From the NCBI GenBank assembly GCA_004173475.1, contig SEBU01000001.1, positions 1,550,001 through 1,614,000 of the forward strand: a stretch of 64,000 nt of DNA, in the 5' to 3' direction. The stretch is from Gammaproteobacteria bacterium. Its GTDB lineage: Bacteria; Pseudomonadota; Gammaproteobacteria; Pseudomonadales; Cellvibrionaceae. Positions within the stretch are counted from its first letter, which is position 1. Each line of letters begins with the position of its first letter. Below the pieces are notes generated by a model, which had not been told where the DNA came from, did no database searches, and was given only the letters and a program-made list of their open reading frames with translations. Made by a program: the position numbers and the translations under genes. This document shows positions 46,551-56,603 of this stretch, piece by piece.

Positions 46551-47618
46551 TTAATGACGATTCAATTTGGACTCACCTGATTGCGCCAATCGTTCCAGCG
46601 CTTCCAAAACGCGTGAGCTGGCAGCTTCCATACGTTTTACAGCAACCATAGTTGCTTCCGCATTACCACGACTGTTAGCTTCAAGAGCGGATACAATTTC
46701 ACGGTGCAATGCGTTTTGCGTTTCATCCAAATCTTTGTACCCACTTAAAAGTGAATTCGAACGGGAGCTATTAGCAAAATCGCTTGCAGTTTCGTGGGAC
46801 AAACCAAATAACACGCGGTAGACGCGAAATTTCGACAGCACATGATCAACCTTTGCAACCTCGCATAAACTGCGCAAGGATGCGGCTGACGTTGTTTTTT
46901 CAGAAATTTTTGCGATATCCAAAATATGACTGATGGTTTTCGCGGCCTCAGCACCGTCACTGCTAAATGAATCCGCTTGTTGCGCAAATGAAACTATCTG
47001 TTCACGACTAGCGGCACTGTCTTCACGCATTTGACTTACCAACGCAGAAATCTCACCGGTTGCTTGTGCAGTACGTTGCGCAAGGCTACGCACTTCATCA
47101 GCTACTACAGCAAAGCCACGCCCTTGTTCACCAGCGCGTGCCGCTTCAATTGCAGCATTGAGTGCAAGCAAATTAGTTTGGTCCGCAACGCCTTTAATTA
47201 AATTCACAATTCCGCTGATTTGCTGCGCCCGACTATCTAACTCGCCCACACGAGTAGCTGAAACTTGCGAATCATTGGCGAGCTTCCCCAAATGGCCCGA
47301 AATTAAACTTACCGCGGTACTGCAACTTGCGGAGGTTGCTTGCATATCCGCAGCTCGCTCTTTTTCATCGCGCATATTAGATGCAAAGCTGCCCAGACTT
47401 GCCTGAATCGCGGTCATAGATTCTGTCATGGTTTGCTGTTGCGCCAATAAGTCTCTCACCTTAAGTAATTCTGCTTTGTCGCCTTTAACATTATTGCGCA
47501 GCCTCTCCAATTCCTGATTAGCGGTAGTCAGTTCAGAGTCGCGCGTATTAAGTGCACGGCGCAATGTTGAAATTTCTTCTTGGGCTGCGATAAGTTCTTG
47601 TTTATTAAAGCCAAACAT
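46551..47618 (-). CDS. Soluble methyl-accepting chemotaxis protein with C-terminal CZB-like domain
   Basis: 355 residues from ATG 47618 (AAGGA, 6 nt upstream); the ORF-track start adds 99 residues of no support. There is no membrane helix. A coiled-coil (about 5-80) leads to the MCP signalling tip [42 protein letters not shown]. The C-terminal 90 residues match the chemoreceptor zinc-binding (CZB) domain ([22 protein letters not shown]), but the usual Cys (CxLGxW) is replaced by Ser/Tyr. It is a cytoplasmic chemoreceptor that may sense something other than zinc. It is unrelated to the cys genes upstream. Confidence 0.88.
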   Translation of the reverse strand: MFGFNKQELIAAQEEISTLRRALNTRDSELTTANQELERLRNNVKGDKAELLKVRDLLAQQQTMTESMTAIQASLGSFASNMRDEKERAADMQATSASCSTAVSLISGHLGKLANDSQVSATRVGELDSRAQQISGIVNLIKGVADQTNLLALNAAIEAARAGEQGRGFAVVADEVRSLAQRTAQATGEISALVSQMREDSAASREQIVSFAQQADSFSSDGAEAAKTISHILDIAKISEKTTSAASLRSLCEVAKVDHVLSKFRVYRVLFGLSHETASDFANSSRSNSLLSGYKDLDETQNALHREIVSALEANSRGNAEATMVAVKRMEAASSRVLEALERLAQSGESKLNRH

Positions 47619-47811
47619 GGTGAATCCTTGGGCATCGAGGTTGTACACATGTGCCGCCATTAGTGCGGGTTTAATCTTAAGCCTAGTCGATATATTTCCC
47701 TGTATTGCAATTTTTTTAACCAGTTTTCTGGCGCGTTTTTTTGCGGGGGTTTTAGTTGAAATGTGCGGAGGTATGCTGAGGTGTGCTGAATGAATTGAAG
47801 TGTAGAACCTG

Positions 47812-47839
47812 AAAAAGGTCAACCCTTTACGAGTTGACC
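47812..47839 (-). terminator. Terminator of the cysA gene
   Basis: GGTCAAC and GTTGACC form a 7-bp stem with a 9-nt loop. Five A's flank it on the + strand, giving a T-run for minus-strand transcription. It lies 20 bp after the cysA stop. Confidence 0.75.
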
Positions 47840-47859
47840 GGTTAACTTTGTAAAAGCTA

Positions 47860-48918
47860 TTAATCCTGTAAAAATACTTTTGAGCTGGTCGGTTTTGCGA
47901 ATACGTGCGCACCAATTGATAGATCTAATGTGCGTTCTTGCGAGCGTGGCAATTCGACATGAATAACATCGTTACTCAAATCGTTTTTAAGCTCTATGCG
48001 CAACACCGCACCTGCCGTACTAACATGCGAAACTCGTGCAGGAATCGCACCTTCGCTGATCGCCTGCGTCAACTCAATGTCATGTGGCCGCACATAAGCA
48101 ATGGCGGTCTTGTTATTGACGCTATTAAATTCCGGTGCGGGTAATTTATAGTCACCAATATGCGCCCAACCTTTATCCACACGGCTGTGGAATAAATTTA
48201 CCTGGCCGATAAAATCATAAACGAAAGGGCTGGCCGGATTATTGTAAATATCATCCGGCGAACCAATTTGTTCGATCTTGCCTTTATTCAACACAACGAT
48301 ACGATCAGCTACTTCCATTGCCTCTTCCTGATCATGCGTTACAAAAATCGAAGTGATATGTAATTCATCGTGAAGACGACGCAACCAGCGGCGCAAATCC
48401 TTTCGCACTTTTGCATCAAGCGCGCCAAAAGGTTCATCGAGTAATAAAACTTTAGGTTCGACAGCAAGCGCACGCGCCAACGCAATACGTTGCCGTTGGC
48501 CGCCCGACAACTGATGGGGATAACGGTCTGCCAACCAATCGAGTTGAACAAGTTCTAACAATTCATGCACACGCTTTTTAATAATGTCTTTACTCGGACG
48601 TGTTTCTTTCGGACGTACACTCAAGCCGAATGCAACATTGTCAAACACGGTCATGTGACGGAATAACGCATAATGTTGAAACACGAAGCCAACATTTCTT
48701 TCACGTACGTGAACATCTGTTGTTTCTTCGCCATGAAAAAATACGCTGCCATTATCTGGATTTTCCAATCCGGCAATAATGCGCAAGAGTGTCGTTTTGC
48801 CGCAGCCTGATGGCCCAAGTAATGCGACCAACTCACCGGTAGGAAAATCCAGAGATACGTTATTCAGCGCCGTGAAGTTGCCGAAGGTTTTGTGTAAGTT
48901 ACGAACTTCAATGCTCAT
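47860..48918 (-). CDS. cysA: Sulfate/thiosulfate ABC transporter ATPase CysA
   Basis: 352 residues. Walker A is [12 protein letters not shown] (about 36-47), the signature [15 protein letters not shown], Walker [16 protein letters not shown] and the H-loop [12 protein letters not shown]. The C-terminal TOBE-type regulatory domain starts near 240. It energises sulfate or thiosulfate uptake with CysT/CysW and a binding protein. GAGAG lies 6 nt before the ATG. It is separated from cysW by about 260 bp holding a palindromic repeat, so its expression may partly differ from cysTW. Confidence 0.95.
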   Translation of the reverse strand: MSIEVRNLHKTFGNFTALNNVSLDFPTGELVALLGPSGCGKTTLLRIIAGLENPDNGSVFFHGEETTDVHVRERNVGFVFQHYALFRHMTVFDNVAFGLSVRPKETRPSKDIIKKRVHELLELVQLDWLADRYPHQLSGGQRQRIALARALAVEPKVLLLDEPFGALDAKVRKDLRRWLRRLHDELHITSIFVTHDQEEAMEVADRIVVLNKGKIEQIGSPDDIYNNPASPFVYDFIGQVNLFHSRVDKGWAHIGDYKLPAPEFNSVNNKTAIAYVRPHDIELTQAISEGAIPARVSHVSTAGAVLRIELKNDLSNDVIHVELPRSQERTLDLSIGAHVFAKPTSSKVFLQD

Positions 48919-49006
48919 AATAATCTCTCAAAAATATACTATTTCTAGTTGCTGGCACCAATGGGTCCCTTGTGAGTTCCCCGAGCACTGGAGGAAAATT
49001 TTCGAA

Positions 49007-49151
49007 AAACAAACAGGATGTTTGTTTTAGTGGCGTTGCGACAGGGATGTCGCATTGTCACGGCGTAAATTTTCCGAAGCGCGCAGGAGCAGGAACGAGC
49101 TGGGTGTCTTTCTTTTGGTTACTTTTCTTTGGACAAGCAAAGAAAAGTAAC
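49007..49151. repeat. Intergenic repeat with three consecutive inverted repeats
   Basis: The gap between cysA and cysW contains three hairpins in a row: AAACAAACA-GGA-TGTTTGTTT (49007-49027), TGCGACA-GGGA-TGTCGCA (49037-49054), and GTTACTTTTCTTTG-GACAAG-CAAAGAAAAGTAAC (49118-49151), each with perfect arms. The last matches a palindrome that is common between genes in many gammaproteobacteria. It probably represents a non-autonomous repetitive element. The ORFs 48972-49361 and 49129-49431 are made of it and are not real genes. Confidence 0.8.
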
Positions 49152-49177
49152 TCGCCAACAGGCGAAAACATACTTAA

Positions 49178-50074
49178 CTACTGCGCTTGTGCCGTGCGCA
49201 CGGCTAATTCGTGGTCGCGAGCGGCTTGCCATTCAAGTGCGCTTTTTAACACCAGCGTTACCAATGCAAGAAGTGCAAGTAATGAAGCGACCGCGAAGGC
49301 AGCGGCGAATTGGTATTCGTTGTATAGAATCTCTATATGCAAAGGCATGGTGTTGGTTTGACCGCGAATTTTCCCGCTCACTACACTCACCGCGCCGAAC
49401 TCACCCATGGCGCGCGCATTACACAAAATAATTCCGTACAACAAACCCCATTTAATTGATGGCAGGGTCACGCGAAAAAACATTTTCCATCCGCTTGCGC
49501 CGAGCGTAATGGCAGCTTCTTCTTGCTCTTTACCCTGTTCTTGCATGAGCGGAATTAATTCGCGCGCAATAAAAGGGAAGGTAATAAATACAGTTGCCAA
49601 TACGATACCCGGCACCGCGAACATAATTCGCACATCGTGATCCATTAACCAATGACCAAATAATCCCTGAGCGCCGAACAGCAACATATAAATCAAACCG
49701 GCAATTACAGGTGACACAGCAAAAGGAAGATCAATTAAAGTGATCGCAAGTTGTTTCCCACGAAATTGAAATTTTGCGATTGCCCAACTCGCAGCTAATC
49801 CAAAAATAACATTCAAAGGTACCGCAATAGCCGCAGCCGTCAATGTTAATTTAATGGCGTGGGCTGCTGCAGGTTCGGTGATAGCAGCGAAGTAAACACC
49901 AGCTCCTTTACTAAAAGCTTCAACAAAAACGACCACCAGCGGCATTATTAAAAATAACGCCAAAAAAATCAGGGCGATGATAATTAAGCTGTAACGAATC
50001 CATCGTGCTTCCGTAGTTGCGCCTTGAACTCGCTTGGCATTGCTACCGTGCAAATTTGAAATTATACCGGCCAT
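49178..50074 (-). CDS. cysW: Sulfate ABC transporter permease CysW
   Basis: 298 residues with six hydrophobic segments. The EAA loop at about 195-225 reads [43 protein letters not shown], the contact for Cys[17 protein letters not shown] and RAMGEFGAV are family signatures. AGGAGG lies 5 nt before the ATG and the gene starts 1 nt after the cysT stop, so they are coupled. With CysT it forms the inner-membrane channel. Confidence 0.95.
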   Translation of the reverse strand: MAGIISNLHGSNAKRVQGATTEARWIRYSLIIIALIFLALFLIMPLVVVFVEAFSKGAGVYFAAITEPAAAHAIKLTLTAAAIAVPLNVIFGLAASWAIAKFQFRGKQLAITLIDLPFAVSPVIAGLIYMLLFGAQGLFGHWLMDHDVRIMFAVPGIVLATVFITFPFIARELIPLMQEQGKEQEEAAITLGASGWKMFFRVTLPSIKWGLLYGIILCNARAMGEFGAVSVVSGKIRGQTNTMPLHIEILYNEYQFAAAFAVASLLALLALVTLVLKSALEWQAARDHELAVRTAQAQ

Positions 50075-50075
50075 A

Positions 50076-50957
50076 TCAACCTCCTGTTCTCTTATGGCTC
50101 CAGTGCTGGAGCAAATTAATAAGCAGTAACAATATAAATGAGAACAACAACATCACCGTACCCAATGCTGCTGCACCGGCGTAATCGAATTGTTCAAGTT
50201 TGGTCATTATTAATAAAGGAGTGATTTCAGTTTTGTAGGGCATATTGCCGCTGATAAAAACAACCGATCCGTATTCACCAATGGCACGCGCAAATGAAAG
50301 TGCAAAACCGGTGAGCAATGAAGGCAACAACGCAGGGAAAATAATATGAGAAAATGTTTGCCAGCGATTCGCACCTAGACTGGCGGCGGCTTCTTCAACT
50401 TCTGTTTCAAGATCAGCAAGCACTGGCTGTACCGTTCGCACCACAAATGGCAATCCAATAAATGTTAATGCGATAGTGACACCAATCCAGGTGTAAGCAA
50501 TTTTAATATCTAATAATGCAAACCACTGACCTACCCAACCATTAGGGGCGTAGATAGCAGTAAGTGCGATACCAGCAACAGCTGTAGGCAATGCAAAAGG
50601 CAAATCCACTACGGCATCTACAATTCGTTTGCCGGGGAATGAATAACGAACCAGCACCCACGCAACAATTAAACCGAAAAATAAATTTATGGTTGCAGCA
50701 ATTAACGATGTACCAAAGGTTAAACGATAGCTTGCCAAGGCCCGTCGATTTGTAACAACATCCCATAATTGATCGAGAGGTAATTCAAAACTTTTTATCA
50801 CCAACATGGCCAGTGGAATAAACACGAGAAGGCTCGCATACAAAGTTGCAAAACCTAGCGATAAACCAAAACCGGGCAGAACAGATTTTTGTACCCAGCG
50901 CTTTTTATTAGGAACCGCGTGTGACGCTAGTGGTTCGCTCAAGGTTGAAACACTCAT
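50076..50957 (-). CDS. cysT: Sulfate ABC transporter permease CysT
   Basis: 293 residues from ATG 50957 (the ORF track begins 30 codons earlier with no support). It starts [10 protein letters not shown] and soon reaches [28 protein letters not shown], typical of CysT. The EAA loop is [29 protein letters not shown], followed by [19 protein letters not shown]. It pairs with CysW. The binding-protein gene lies 140 bp upstream. Confidence 0.95.
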   Translation of the reverse strand: MSVSTLSEPLASHAVPNKKRWVQKSVLPGFGLSLGFATLYASLLVFIPLAMLVIKSFELPLDQLWDVVTNRRALASYRLTFGTSLIAATINLFFGLIVAWVLVRYSFPGKRIVDAVVDLPFALPTAVAGIALTAIYAPNGWVGQWFALLDIKIAYTWIGVTIALTFIGLPFVVRTVQPVLADLETEVEEAAASLGANRWQTFSHIIFPALLPSLLTGFALSFARAIGEYGSVVFISGNMPYKTEITPLLIMTKLEQFDYAGAAALGTVMLLFSFILLLLINLLQHWSHKRTGG

Positions 50958-51097
50958 TCGAAAAATCTCGTCAGTACCTGTGGTCAGGTAACTTGGATAA
51001 ATACGCCTTTGACACAAGAATGCCAGCAGCTGTACAACTACTGGCAAATGTTACGCAGGCGCTCATACTAATTTATTTCGCCAAATTTTAGCGGCCA

Positions 51098-52090
51098 TCA
51101 TTGGTAGATCTTGTCAAAAATTCCTCCATCGCCGAAATGTTCTGGTTGCGCCTTTTTCCAACCACCAAAATTTTCAATTGTCGCCAGTTCAATATTTGGG
51201 AAGATTTTAACGTTTGCAGCCAATATTTCCTTATCTCGGGGACGGTAGAAATTTTTGGCAATAATAGTTTGACCTTCTTTGGTGTAAAGATATTTCAAGT
51301 ATTCTTCTGCAACTGCACGAGTGCCATGTGCATCAGCATATTTATCGACAAGTGTTATAGATGCTTCTGCCAAAATGGATAATGACGGTACTACGATTTC
51401 AACTTTGTCCGAGCCTAGCTCATTTACGGCCAAATAAGCTTCGTTTTCCCACGTCAACAAAACATCACCAATTTGTCGCTGTACGAAAGTGGTGGTTGAT
51501 CCACGCGCTCCCGAATCCAACACGGGAACATTTTTATAAAGCTTCTTCACAAAATCTTGTGCAGCTTCATCAGAGCCTAATTTCTTTTTAGCAAAAGCCC
51601 ATGCTGCTAAATAATTCCAACGTGCTCCGCCGGATGTTTTTGGATTAGGTGTAATAACTTCTACGTTCTTTTTAATCAGGTCATCCCAATCTTTAATTTT
51701 CTTTGGATTGCCTTTCCGCACTAAAAATACAATGGTCGAGGTATAGGGCGCACTACTATCTGGTAAACGCGTTTGCCAATTTTCCGGTATTAACTTTCCG
51801 AATTTGTACAACGGGTCAATGTCGCCAGCAAGTGCAAAGGTAACTACATCCGCTTGCAAGCCATCGATCACAGCACGCGACTGTGCACCAGAACCGCCAT
51901 GTGATTGCTCAACACTGACTTTGTCACCGGTTTTTGCTAACCAATATTTTGCAAATGAAGTATTGAATTCTCGATAAAGTTCACGTGTCGGATCGTAGGA
52001 TACGTTTAAGAGTTTTACATCTTTCGCAAAAGTTACCGAAGACAACAACGAGACACCTGCGATGAGCACTAATTTTTTGATTACATTCAT
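51098..52090 (-). CDS. sbp: Periplasmic sulfate-binding protein
   Basis: 330 residues with a signal peptide (cleavage near TFAKD, residue 23). Family signatures: [58 protein letters not shown] and [23 protein letters not shown]. It captures sulfate (or thiosulfate) in the periplasm and delivers it to CysTWA. The gene could equally be named cysP by comparison with thiosulfate-binding relatives. It lies 100 nt downstream of a YezD-like gene. Confidence 0.95.
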   Translation of the reverse strand: MNVIKKLVLIAGVSLLSSVTFAKDVKLLNVSYDPTRELYREFNTSFAKYWLAKTGDKVSVEQSHGGSGAQSRAVIDGLQADVVTFALAGDIDPLYKFGKLIPENWQTRLPDSSAPYTSTIVFLVRKGNPKKIKDWDDLIKKNVEVITPNPKTSGGARWNYLAAWAFAKKKLGSDEAAQDFVKKLYKNVPVLDSGARGSTTTFVQRQIGDVLLTWENEAYLAVNELGSDKVEIVVPSLSILAEASITLVDKYADAHGTRAVAEEYLKYLYTKEGQTIIAKNFYRPRDKEILAANVKIFPNIELATIENFGGWKKAQPEHFGDGGIFDKIYQ

Positions 52091-52190
52091 TCTGTATGCC
52101 CTGGCATGTAGTTCAATGGAATATGGTCGGTGAGCTATTAGTAAGGCAATCGGCCATCTTTGCCTTATTACTTAAATTTAATGGCAAAAG

Positions 52191-52367
52191 TTATTTATAA
52201 TTTTCGCTTTTTCCCCAGCGCTTTTTTTCGCGTTTTTCCAACTGAACAACCTGACCATTATGAATTTGGATTTCCAACGAGCCGTATTGGATATTCGCAA
52301 GCTGGCGTTTTATCTCTGCGAGCACATCATCTTCAATGCTGAAATGTTCTTTATGAATATTTGCCAT
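52191..52367 (-). CDS. YezD-like small protein (DUF2292) upstream of sbp
   Basis: 58 residues, missed by the ORF track because of its length. It reads MANIHKEHFSIEDDVLAEIK and then YGSLEIQIHNGQVVQLEKREK, matching the YezD/DUF2292 family (an IxxGSVxIxIxxGxVxQIE-type core). GGAA lies 7 nt before the ATG. In Pseudomonas and Bacillus relatives of this protein occur by sulfur assimilation genes; its role is unknown. It is first in the sulfate transporter operon. Confidence 0.8.
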   Translation of the reverse strand: MANIHKEHFSIEDDVLAEIKRQLANIQYGSLEIQIHNGQVVQLEKREKKRWGKSENYK

Positions 52368-52618
52368 GATTCAGTTCCAGACAATCTGTTTAGCGTTAAT
52401 GATGATGGCTATGCTAGGTTGGCTAGCGACGGGGGCCATAGTAATGAGAGATATTTGAAACTAAAAATACCGTTTCTTTATTAGCTTATAACTTTCATAA
52501 TTTAGGTGCCTTGGGAGAAACTGCCGAGTGATAAAGGAATAAGCTCATAAAAAACGATTATTTTTCACACGGGGAAAATGCCACTAAGCTGACTTCAACA
52601 ATTTATGGAGTCACCAAT

Positions 52619-53272
52619 ATGCCTTCTGCCAAGAATATTTATTCATCCCAACAGACTGTAAATAACCCTAACAGTGAAAATAGCGATCGTTTTTATTTAC
52701 CCAAGGCTGTAGAAAATTTGCCCGTTGTTATAGTCCCTGGCTTGCGCAACAGCGATGAACGTCATTGGCAAAGCCTGTGGCAAGCACGCCTGCCTGGCAG
52801 TCAACGTATTCATGTTGAAGATTGGGATACACCGAATCTAGCAGCCTGGCGTGCTGGAATTATTGAGGTGTTAGAAAATCTGAAGTCACCTGCGGTCTTG
52901 ATTGCTCACAGCTTCGGAACTCTTGCCAGTGCATCTATAGCCGCAGAATTTCCTGATAAAATTGCCGCTTTATTTTTGGTAGCGCCGGCTGACCCTGATA
53001 AATTCGGCATCGCGGAGCAGCTACCGCAGGATTTTCTACCGGTAAGCACGAAGGTCGTTGCAAGTAGCGACGATCCCTGGATGACCGAACACAAAGCGGC
53101 GTATTGGTCATTGTTGTGGGGGGCTGATTATTTGCGGTTAAAAAATGTTGGCCATATCAATAGCCAATCGAATCTAGGAGTTTGGTCCGAGGGTGTTCAT
53201 TTATTGCACCAACTTATACGTAAAGCTAAACAAGTTTCTTTTAAAACTGCCACTAAAACAATTGCGGCCTGA
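52619..53272 (+). CDS. RBBP9/YdeN-type alpha/beta hydrolase
   Basis: 217 residues. VIVPGLRNSDERHWQSLWQ near residue 37 and the nucleophile motif LIAHSFGTLAS (about 96-106) are the RBBP9/YdeN signature; the Asp is in SSDDPWM and the His in NVGHIN. These serine hydrolases are cytoplasmic with unknown natural substrates. GGAG lies 8 nt before the ATG. The first 35 residues are an unstructured extension. A terminator overlaps its stop codon. Confidence 0.9.
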   Translation: MPSAKNIYSSQQTVNNPNSENSDRFYLPKAVENLPVVIVPGLRNSDERHWQSLWQARLPGSQRIHVEDWDTPNLAAWRAGIIEVLENLKSPAVLIAHSFGTLASASIAAEFPDKIAALFLVAPADPDKFGIAEQLPQDFLPVSTKVVASSDDPWMTEHKAAYWSLLWGADYLRLKNVGHINSQSNLGVWSEGVHLLHQLIRKAKQVSFKTATKTIAA

Positions 53273-53290
53273 TTATCAGGCCGACTTTTT
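53265..53290 (+). terminator. Terminator overlapping the hydrolase stop codon
   Basis: CGGCCTGA-TTA-TCAGGCCG is an 8-bp stem with a 3-nt loop, followed by ACTTTTT. Its left arm contains the TGA stop of the gene. Confidence 0.85.
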
Positions 53291-53333
53291 CTGCTCAATT
53301 CTGGTTAATTCTTCGCTTACATTAATTTTTTGG

Positions 53334-53807
53334 TTAAAGCCCTAATTCACTTAATCCGGGATGGGCCGCAGGCCGAGCGCCTTGCGGCCAACGAAATTTT
53401 CGATCAGCCTCATTAATCGCCAAATCATTAATACTCGCATAACGTTTCTGCATTAAGCCATGCTCGTTAAACTCCCAGTTTTCATTGCCGTATGAGCGAC
53501 ACCATTCACCTTGCTCGTTATGCCATTCATACGCAAACCGCACGGCTATTCGGTTGTTTTCAAAAGCCCATAACTCTTTAATGAGTCGATATTCATGTTC
53601 CCTGGCCCACTTTTTCGTAAGGAACAGAACAATCTGATCGCGGCCCGTTAAAAACTCATTACGATTTCGCCATCGACTATCAGCGGTATAAGCCAGAGAA
53701 ACTTTATGTGGATCGCGATTATTCCAGCCGTCTTCAGCAGCACGTACTTTTTGAATGGCGGTCTCGCGAGTGAAGGGCGGAAATGGCGGGCGGGATTCGG
53801 TAGACAT
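53334..53807 (-). CDS. DUF1348 (NTF2-like) family protein
   Basis: 157 residues from ATG 53807 (GGAG, 6 nt upstream; the ORF track starts 5 codons earlier). The sequence [28 protein letters not shown] and [16 protein letters not shown] matches the DUF1348 family with an NTF2-like cone fold. Function unknown. It is last of three minus-strand genes (PNPOx-like, GST, DUF1348) opposite a LysR regulator. Confidence 0.9.
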   Translation of the reverse strand: MSTESRPPFPPFTRETAIQKVRAAEDGWNNRDPHKVSLAYTADSRWRNRNEFLTGRDQIVLFLTKKWAREHEYRLIKELWAFENNRIAVRFAYEWHNEQGEWCRSYGNENWEFNEHGLMQKRYASINDLAINEADRKFRWPQGARPAAHPGLSELGL

Positions 53808-53843
53808 TGTTTTCTCCAGCATGACGCTTCGTAGGTTAGAAAA

Positions 53844-54461
53844 TTAAAACTGGGTGTTTTTCAACAGGATGCCGGGCATTGCAACGAAGCCAGGTAAGGC
53901 TTCTATTCTTTTCAGCCAATTTTCGATATGATTAAATGGCTCGAGATCCACTTTGCCTTCATTGGCTAAGGCGATGTAAGGGTAGACCGCAATATCCGCA
54001 ATAGTCATGTCGGTAGTAGCTAACCATTCGTGATGGGCTAAGCGCGCATTTAAAATCCTTAGGAGGTTTTCCGTTACCGAGGTTGCAACCTCAAGATCAA
54101 TTTTTCGCCCAAACTTATAATGCAATCGTAAATCATTGGGCCCGCGCGCAACTTCGTTTGCTGCCGTTGAAAGCCAGGCAACAACCTCTGCTGCCTGTGC
54201 CGGACTATCCGGGAATAAACTCTGATTACCATAGGCACGCGCCAGATACACCAATATGGCTTGGCTATCACGTATGACCACCTCGCCATCCTTCAGTACG
54301 GGCACGAGACCAAAAGGATTTATGGCAAGGTACGCCGCAGATTTTTGTTCGCGTTCAGCACCCTTAAGTAAATGACTCGTGTAGGGCAAGCCTAATAGTG
54401 AAAGTAGTAATCTGACTTTGTGACAATTACCGGAAAGTTCAAATTCATAAAGTTCGATCAT
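53844..54461 (-). CDS. Glutathione S-transferase family protein
   Basis: 205 residues. The N-terminal thioredoxin-like domain has LSGNCHKVRLLLSLLGLPY (Ser/Cys near the glutathione site), NPFGLVPVLKDGE with the cis-Pro and RDSQAILVYLARAYG. The C-terminal helical domain includes TIADIAVYPYI. It likely conjugates or uses glutathione as a cofactor; substrate unknown. AAGGA lies 7 nt before the ATG. gshA in this window supplies glutathione. Confidence 0.93.
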   Translation of the reverse strand: MIELYEFELSGNCHKVRLLLSLLGLPYTSHLLKGAEREQKSAAYLAINPFGLVPVLKDGEVVIRDSQAILVYLARAYGNQSLFPDSPAQAAEVVAWLSTAANEVARGPNDLRLHYKFGRKIDLEVATSVTENLLRILNARLAHHEWLATTDMTIADIAVYPYIALANEGKVDLEPFNHIENWLKRIEALPGFVAMPGILLKNTQF

Positions 54462-54483
54462 GTTGGATTCCTTATTATTGAGC

Positions 54484-55092
54484 TTAAGGCTGGTAGCTTG
54501 CGAGTAAGCGCTTCAACTCAGTAATTTCCTGCAGGAGTGGTGCAACGGCCTGCTTCACTTGGTCTTCGGTAAATCGTTGGGTAATGTGTTGCGGGCAATT
54601 CCACTCCAGAGCGTCCACATGCACGACTACTCCGCGCTCTACTTTTGCGGCGTATTCATTGTCTTGCAGTTTTTCTAACAGTTCGGGATTGTCATAACCG
54701 TGAACAATCTGCGCATGCCCCCAAATTTTTAACCGCCGACGATTTAGGTAGTCCATCAGAATTAAACTAACGCGTTGATCACTACCTATATTACCGACGC
54801 TGATGTACTGCATGTTTCCGCGATAGTCCGCGTAGCCAAAGGTACGCTCATCTAAAATCTTTAAGAACCCGGGTGGCCCGCCGCGATGTTGCACATAGGG
54901 CCAGCCATTTTCGCCCACCGTCGCTTGATAGAAACTATCCCGGGTTTGAATAAATTGAATCTCTTTTTCACCAAGGCTATTACGTGGATCTTCAGCATTT
55001 TCAAAAAACCCGTTTTGCTCGCGGCTACCATAACGGGCCTGGGCCGCTTTAACGCTGTCGGTAAATGTGATGTCTGCAAATGCGCGCGCCAT
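54484..55092 (-). CDS. Pyridoxamine 5'-phosphate oxidase family protein
   Basis: 202 residues with the split-barrel FMN-binding fold: FIQTRDSFYQATVGENGWPYVQHRGGPPGF (about 47-76), YADYRGNMQYISVGNI and VSLILMDYLNRRRLKIWG. The family acts as flavin- or heme-dependent reductases; this subtype is not a true PdxH. AGGA lies 7 nt before the ATG. It is first of the operon opposite the LysR gene, so it is likely regulated by it. Confidence 0.9.
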   Translation of the reverse strand: MARAFADITFTDSVKAAQARYGSREQNGFFENAEDPRNSLGEKEIQFIQTRDSFYQATVGENGWPYVQHRGGPPGFLKILDERTFGYADYRGNMQYISVGNIGSDQRVSLILMDYLNRRRLKIWGHAQIVHGYDNPELLEKLQDNEYAAKVERGVVVHVDALEWNCPQHITQRFTEDQVKQAVAPLLQEITELKRLLASYQP

Positions 55093-55208
55093 TATTTAAT
55101 CCTCATTGCAGAAATTCTGCCTCAATCCCCACAAGTGATATTGCCAATTGCTACAGAACTAAAGAATACTCGCCAAAAGCAATTTATTATTTCCAAAACA
55201 GGAATAAT

Positions 55209-56099
55209 GTGGACAGATTTAGCGAACTACAAATTTTTGCCGCCGTTGTCGAAAACGAGAGTTTTTCTGCAGGCGCAAGGAAACTCGGAATTTCTTCCCC
55301 GGTTGCTACACGAGCAATAGCAGATCTGGAATCTCGCCTGGGTATTAAGTTATTAAATCGCACAACGCGTTATGTGCGCGTAACCGATGCGGGTAAACGT
55401 TACTTTGAAGACACAAAACGGCTACTGAGCGATCTTGCCGATGCCGATGAAGCGGCGACCGGCATCAATGGTGAACCGAGTGGTCAGCTAGCCATTACAG
55501 CTCCCGTGCTTTTTGGAAAAATGTTTGTGCTGCCCGGCATAGTGGATTATTTAAAACGCTACCCGAAAATGGATGTGAGCGCGTTATTTCTAGATCGTGT
55601 GGTTAATCTTTTGGAAGAAGGTTTGGATGTAGGTATTCGCATTGGTGAACTAGCTGATTCCAGCATGCACGCACTGCGCGTAGGAACTGTACGGCGTGTT
55701 GTGTGCGCAGCGCCGGAGTACATCGCCTTGCATGGAGCACCGCAAACGCCGAATGATTTACTGCACCATACGATTATCACTGCTAATGGCCTGAACCATT
55801 CCAGTGAATGGAAATTTTCCAATCTAAGTATTCGAGTGCGACCGCGTTTAAGTTTTTCAACTAACGACGCCGCGATTGAAGCTGCGCTTTCGGGTTTCGG
55901 AATAACGAGACTTCTCTCCTATCAATTAGCACCCTATCTTGCAGATGGCCGCCTCAAACCTTTACTAATAGATGCGGACAACCGGGAGCTTCCGATTCAC
56001 ATTATTTATCGCGAAGGGCGTTATGCCTCCGCAAAAATTCGTAACTTTGTGGATTTGATGGCTGAGCGATTACGGAATGATCAAGCATTACAGCTGTGA
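55209..56099 (+). CDS. LysR-family transcriptional regulator
   Basis: 296 residues from GTG 55209 (AGGA, 5 nt upstream). The ORF-track start 129 nt earlier overlaps the divergent gene. The helix-turn-helix region is ELQIFAAVVENESFSAGARKLGISSPVATRAIADLESRLGIKLLNRTTR, followed by a substrate-binding domain (about 90-290). The divergent, 116-bp-spaced arrangement with the PNPOx-like operon is the usual LysR target layout. Confidence 0.93.
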   Translation: MDRFSELQIFAAVVENESFSAGARKLGISSPVATRAIADLESRLGIKLLNRTTRYVRVTDAGKRYFEDTKRLLSDLADADEAATGINGEPSGQLAITAPVLFGKMFVLPGIVDYLKRYPKMDVSALFLDRVVNLLEEGLDVGIRIGELADSSMHALRVGTVRRVVCAAPEYIALHGAPQTPNDLLHHTIITANGLNHSSEWKFSNLSIRVRPRLSFSTNDAAIEAALSGFGITRLLSYQLAPYLADGRLKPLLIDADNRELPIHIIYREGRYASAKIRNFVDLMAERLRNDQALQL

Positions 56100-56143
56100 T
56101 CAAAAAAATTTAAGATAACGCATTTAATTCTGCGGTAACTTCC

Positions 56144-56560
56144 TTAGTTCTCTGGAAACTCGTTTAGCTGCCAATACAAACTCAGTAAATTGACCAATTC
56201 TTTAACATCCTTTTTAAGAAAGTAGCCCGCTACATTCAGCTGATAACTCGTAGTCTTATCTTCATCCCGTGGTGATGTAGTCAGCACAAAAACGATCGTA
56301 TCTCTTAAGGTTTCATCAGCGCGTAATTCGCGCAACATTTCGATGCCGTTCATCATTGGCATATTGATATCGAGAAGTACAATGAAAGGCTTTGGTACCT
56401 TGGCCTTAGTATTTTCGCCGCGCATTATGTCCAATGCTTCTATACCGTTAGCAGCGTAATAAACCGGGTTTTTAATGTCGCGTTTTGCGAAGAGTCGCTT
56501 GAGTGCTTCTACATCAATTTCATCATCTTCCACGACCAATATATTTACAACGTCACGCAT
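56144..56560 (-). CDS. Response regulator (receiver-only, Rcp1-like)
   Basis: 138 residues from ATG 56560 (GGAG, 5 nt upstream); another start at 56581 with GGGG is possible. Receiver motifs are ILVVEDDEIDVEALKRL, FIVLLDINMPMMNG with the phosphorylated Asp, and FVLTTSPRDEDK with Thr and Lys. It lacks an output domain. It directly follows a histidine kinase gene (44 bp from the kinase stop to this start, with the alternative start at 56581 reducing the gap). Confidence 0.9.
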   Translation of the reverse strand: MRDVVNILVVEDDEIDVEALKRLFAKRDIKNPVYYAANGIEALDIMRGENTKAKVPKPFIVLLDINMPMMNGIEMLRELRADETLRDTIVFVLTTSPRDEDKTTSYQLNVAGYFLKKDVKELVNLLSLYWQLNEFPEN

Positions 56561-56603
56561 ATCTTCTCCGAGCATTAACATAGTGCCCCCTATTTTTGTC
56601 AAA

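Noticed and set aside
48972-49431. ORFs 48972-49361 and 49129-49431 on the + strand as genes
   Set aside because: They run through the palindromic repeat and antisense to cysW; the composition is explained by hairpin arms.
52260-52484. 74-aa + strand ORF in the sulfate operon upstream region
   Set aside because: It is antisense to the YezD-like gene, which has a good ribosome site and family match.
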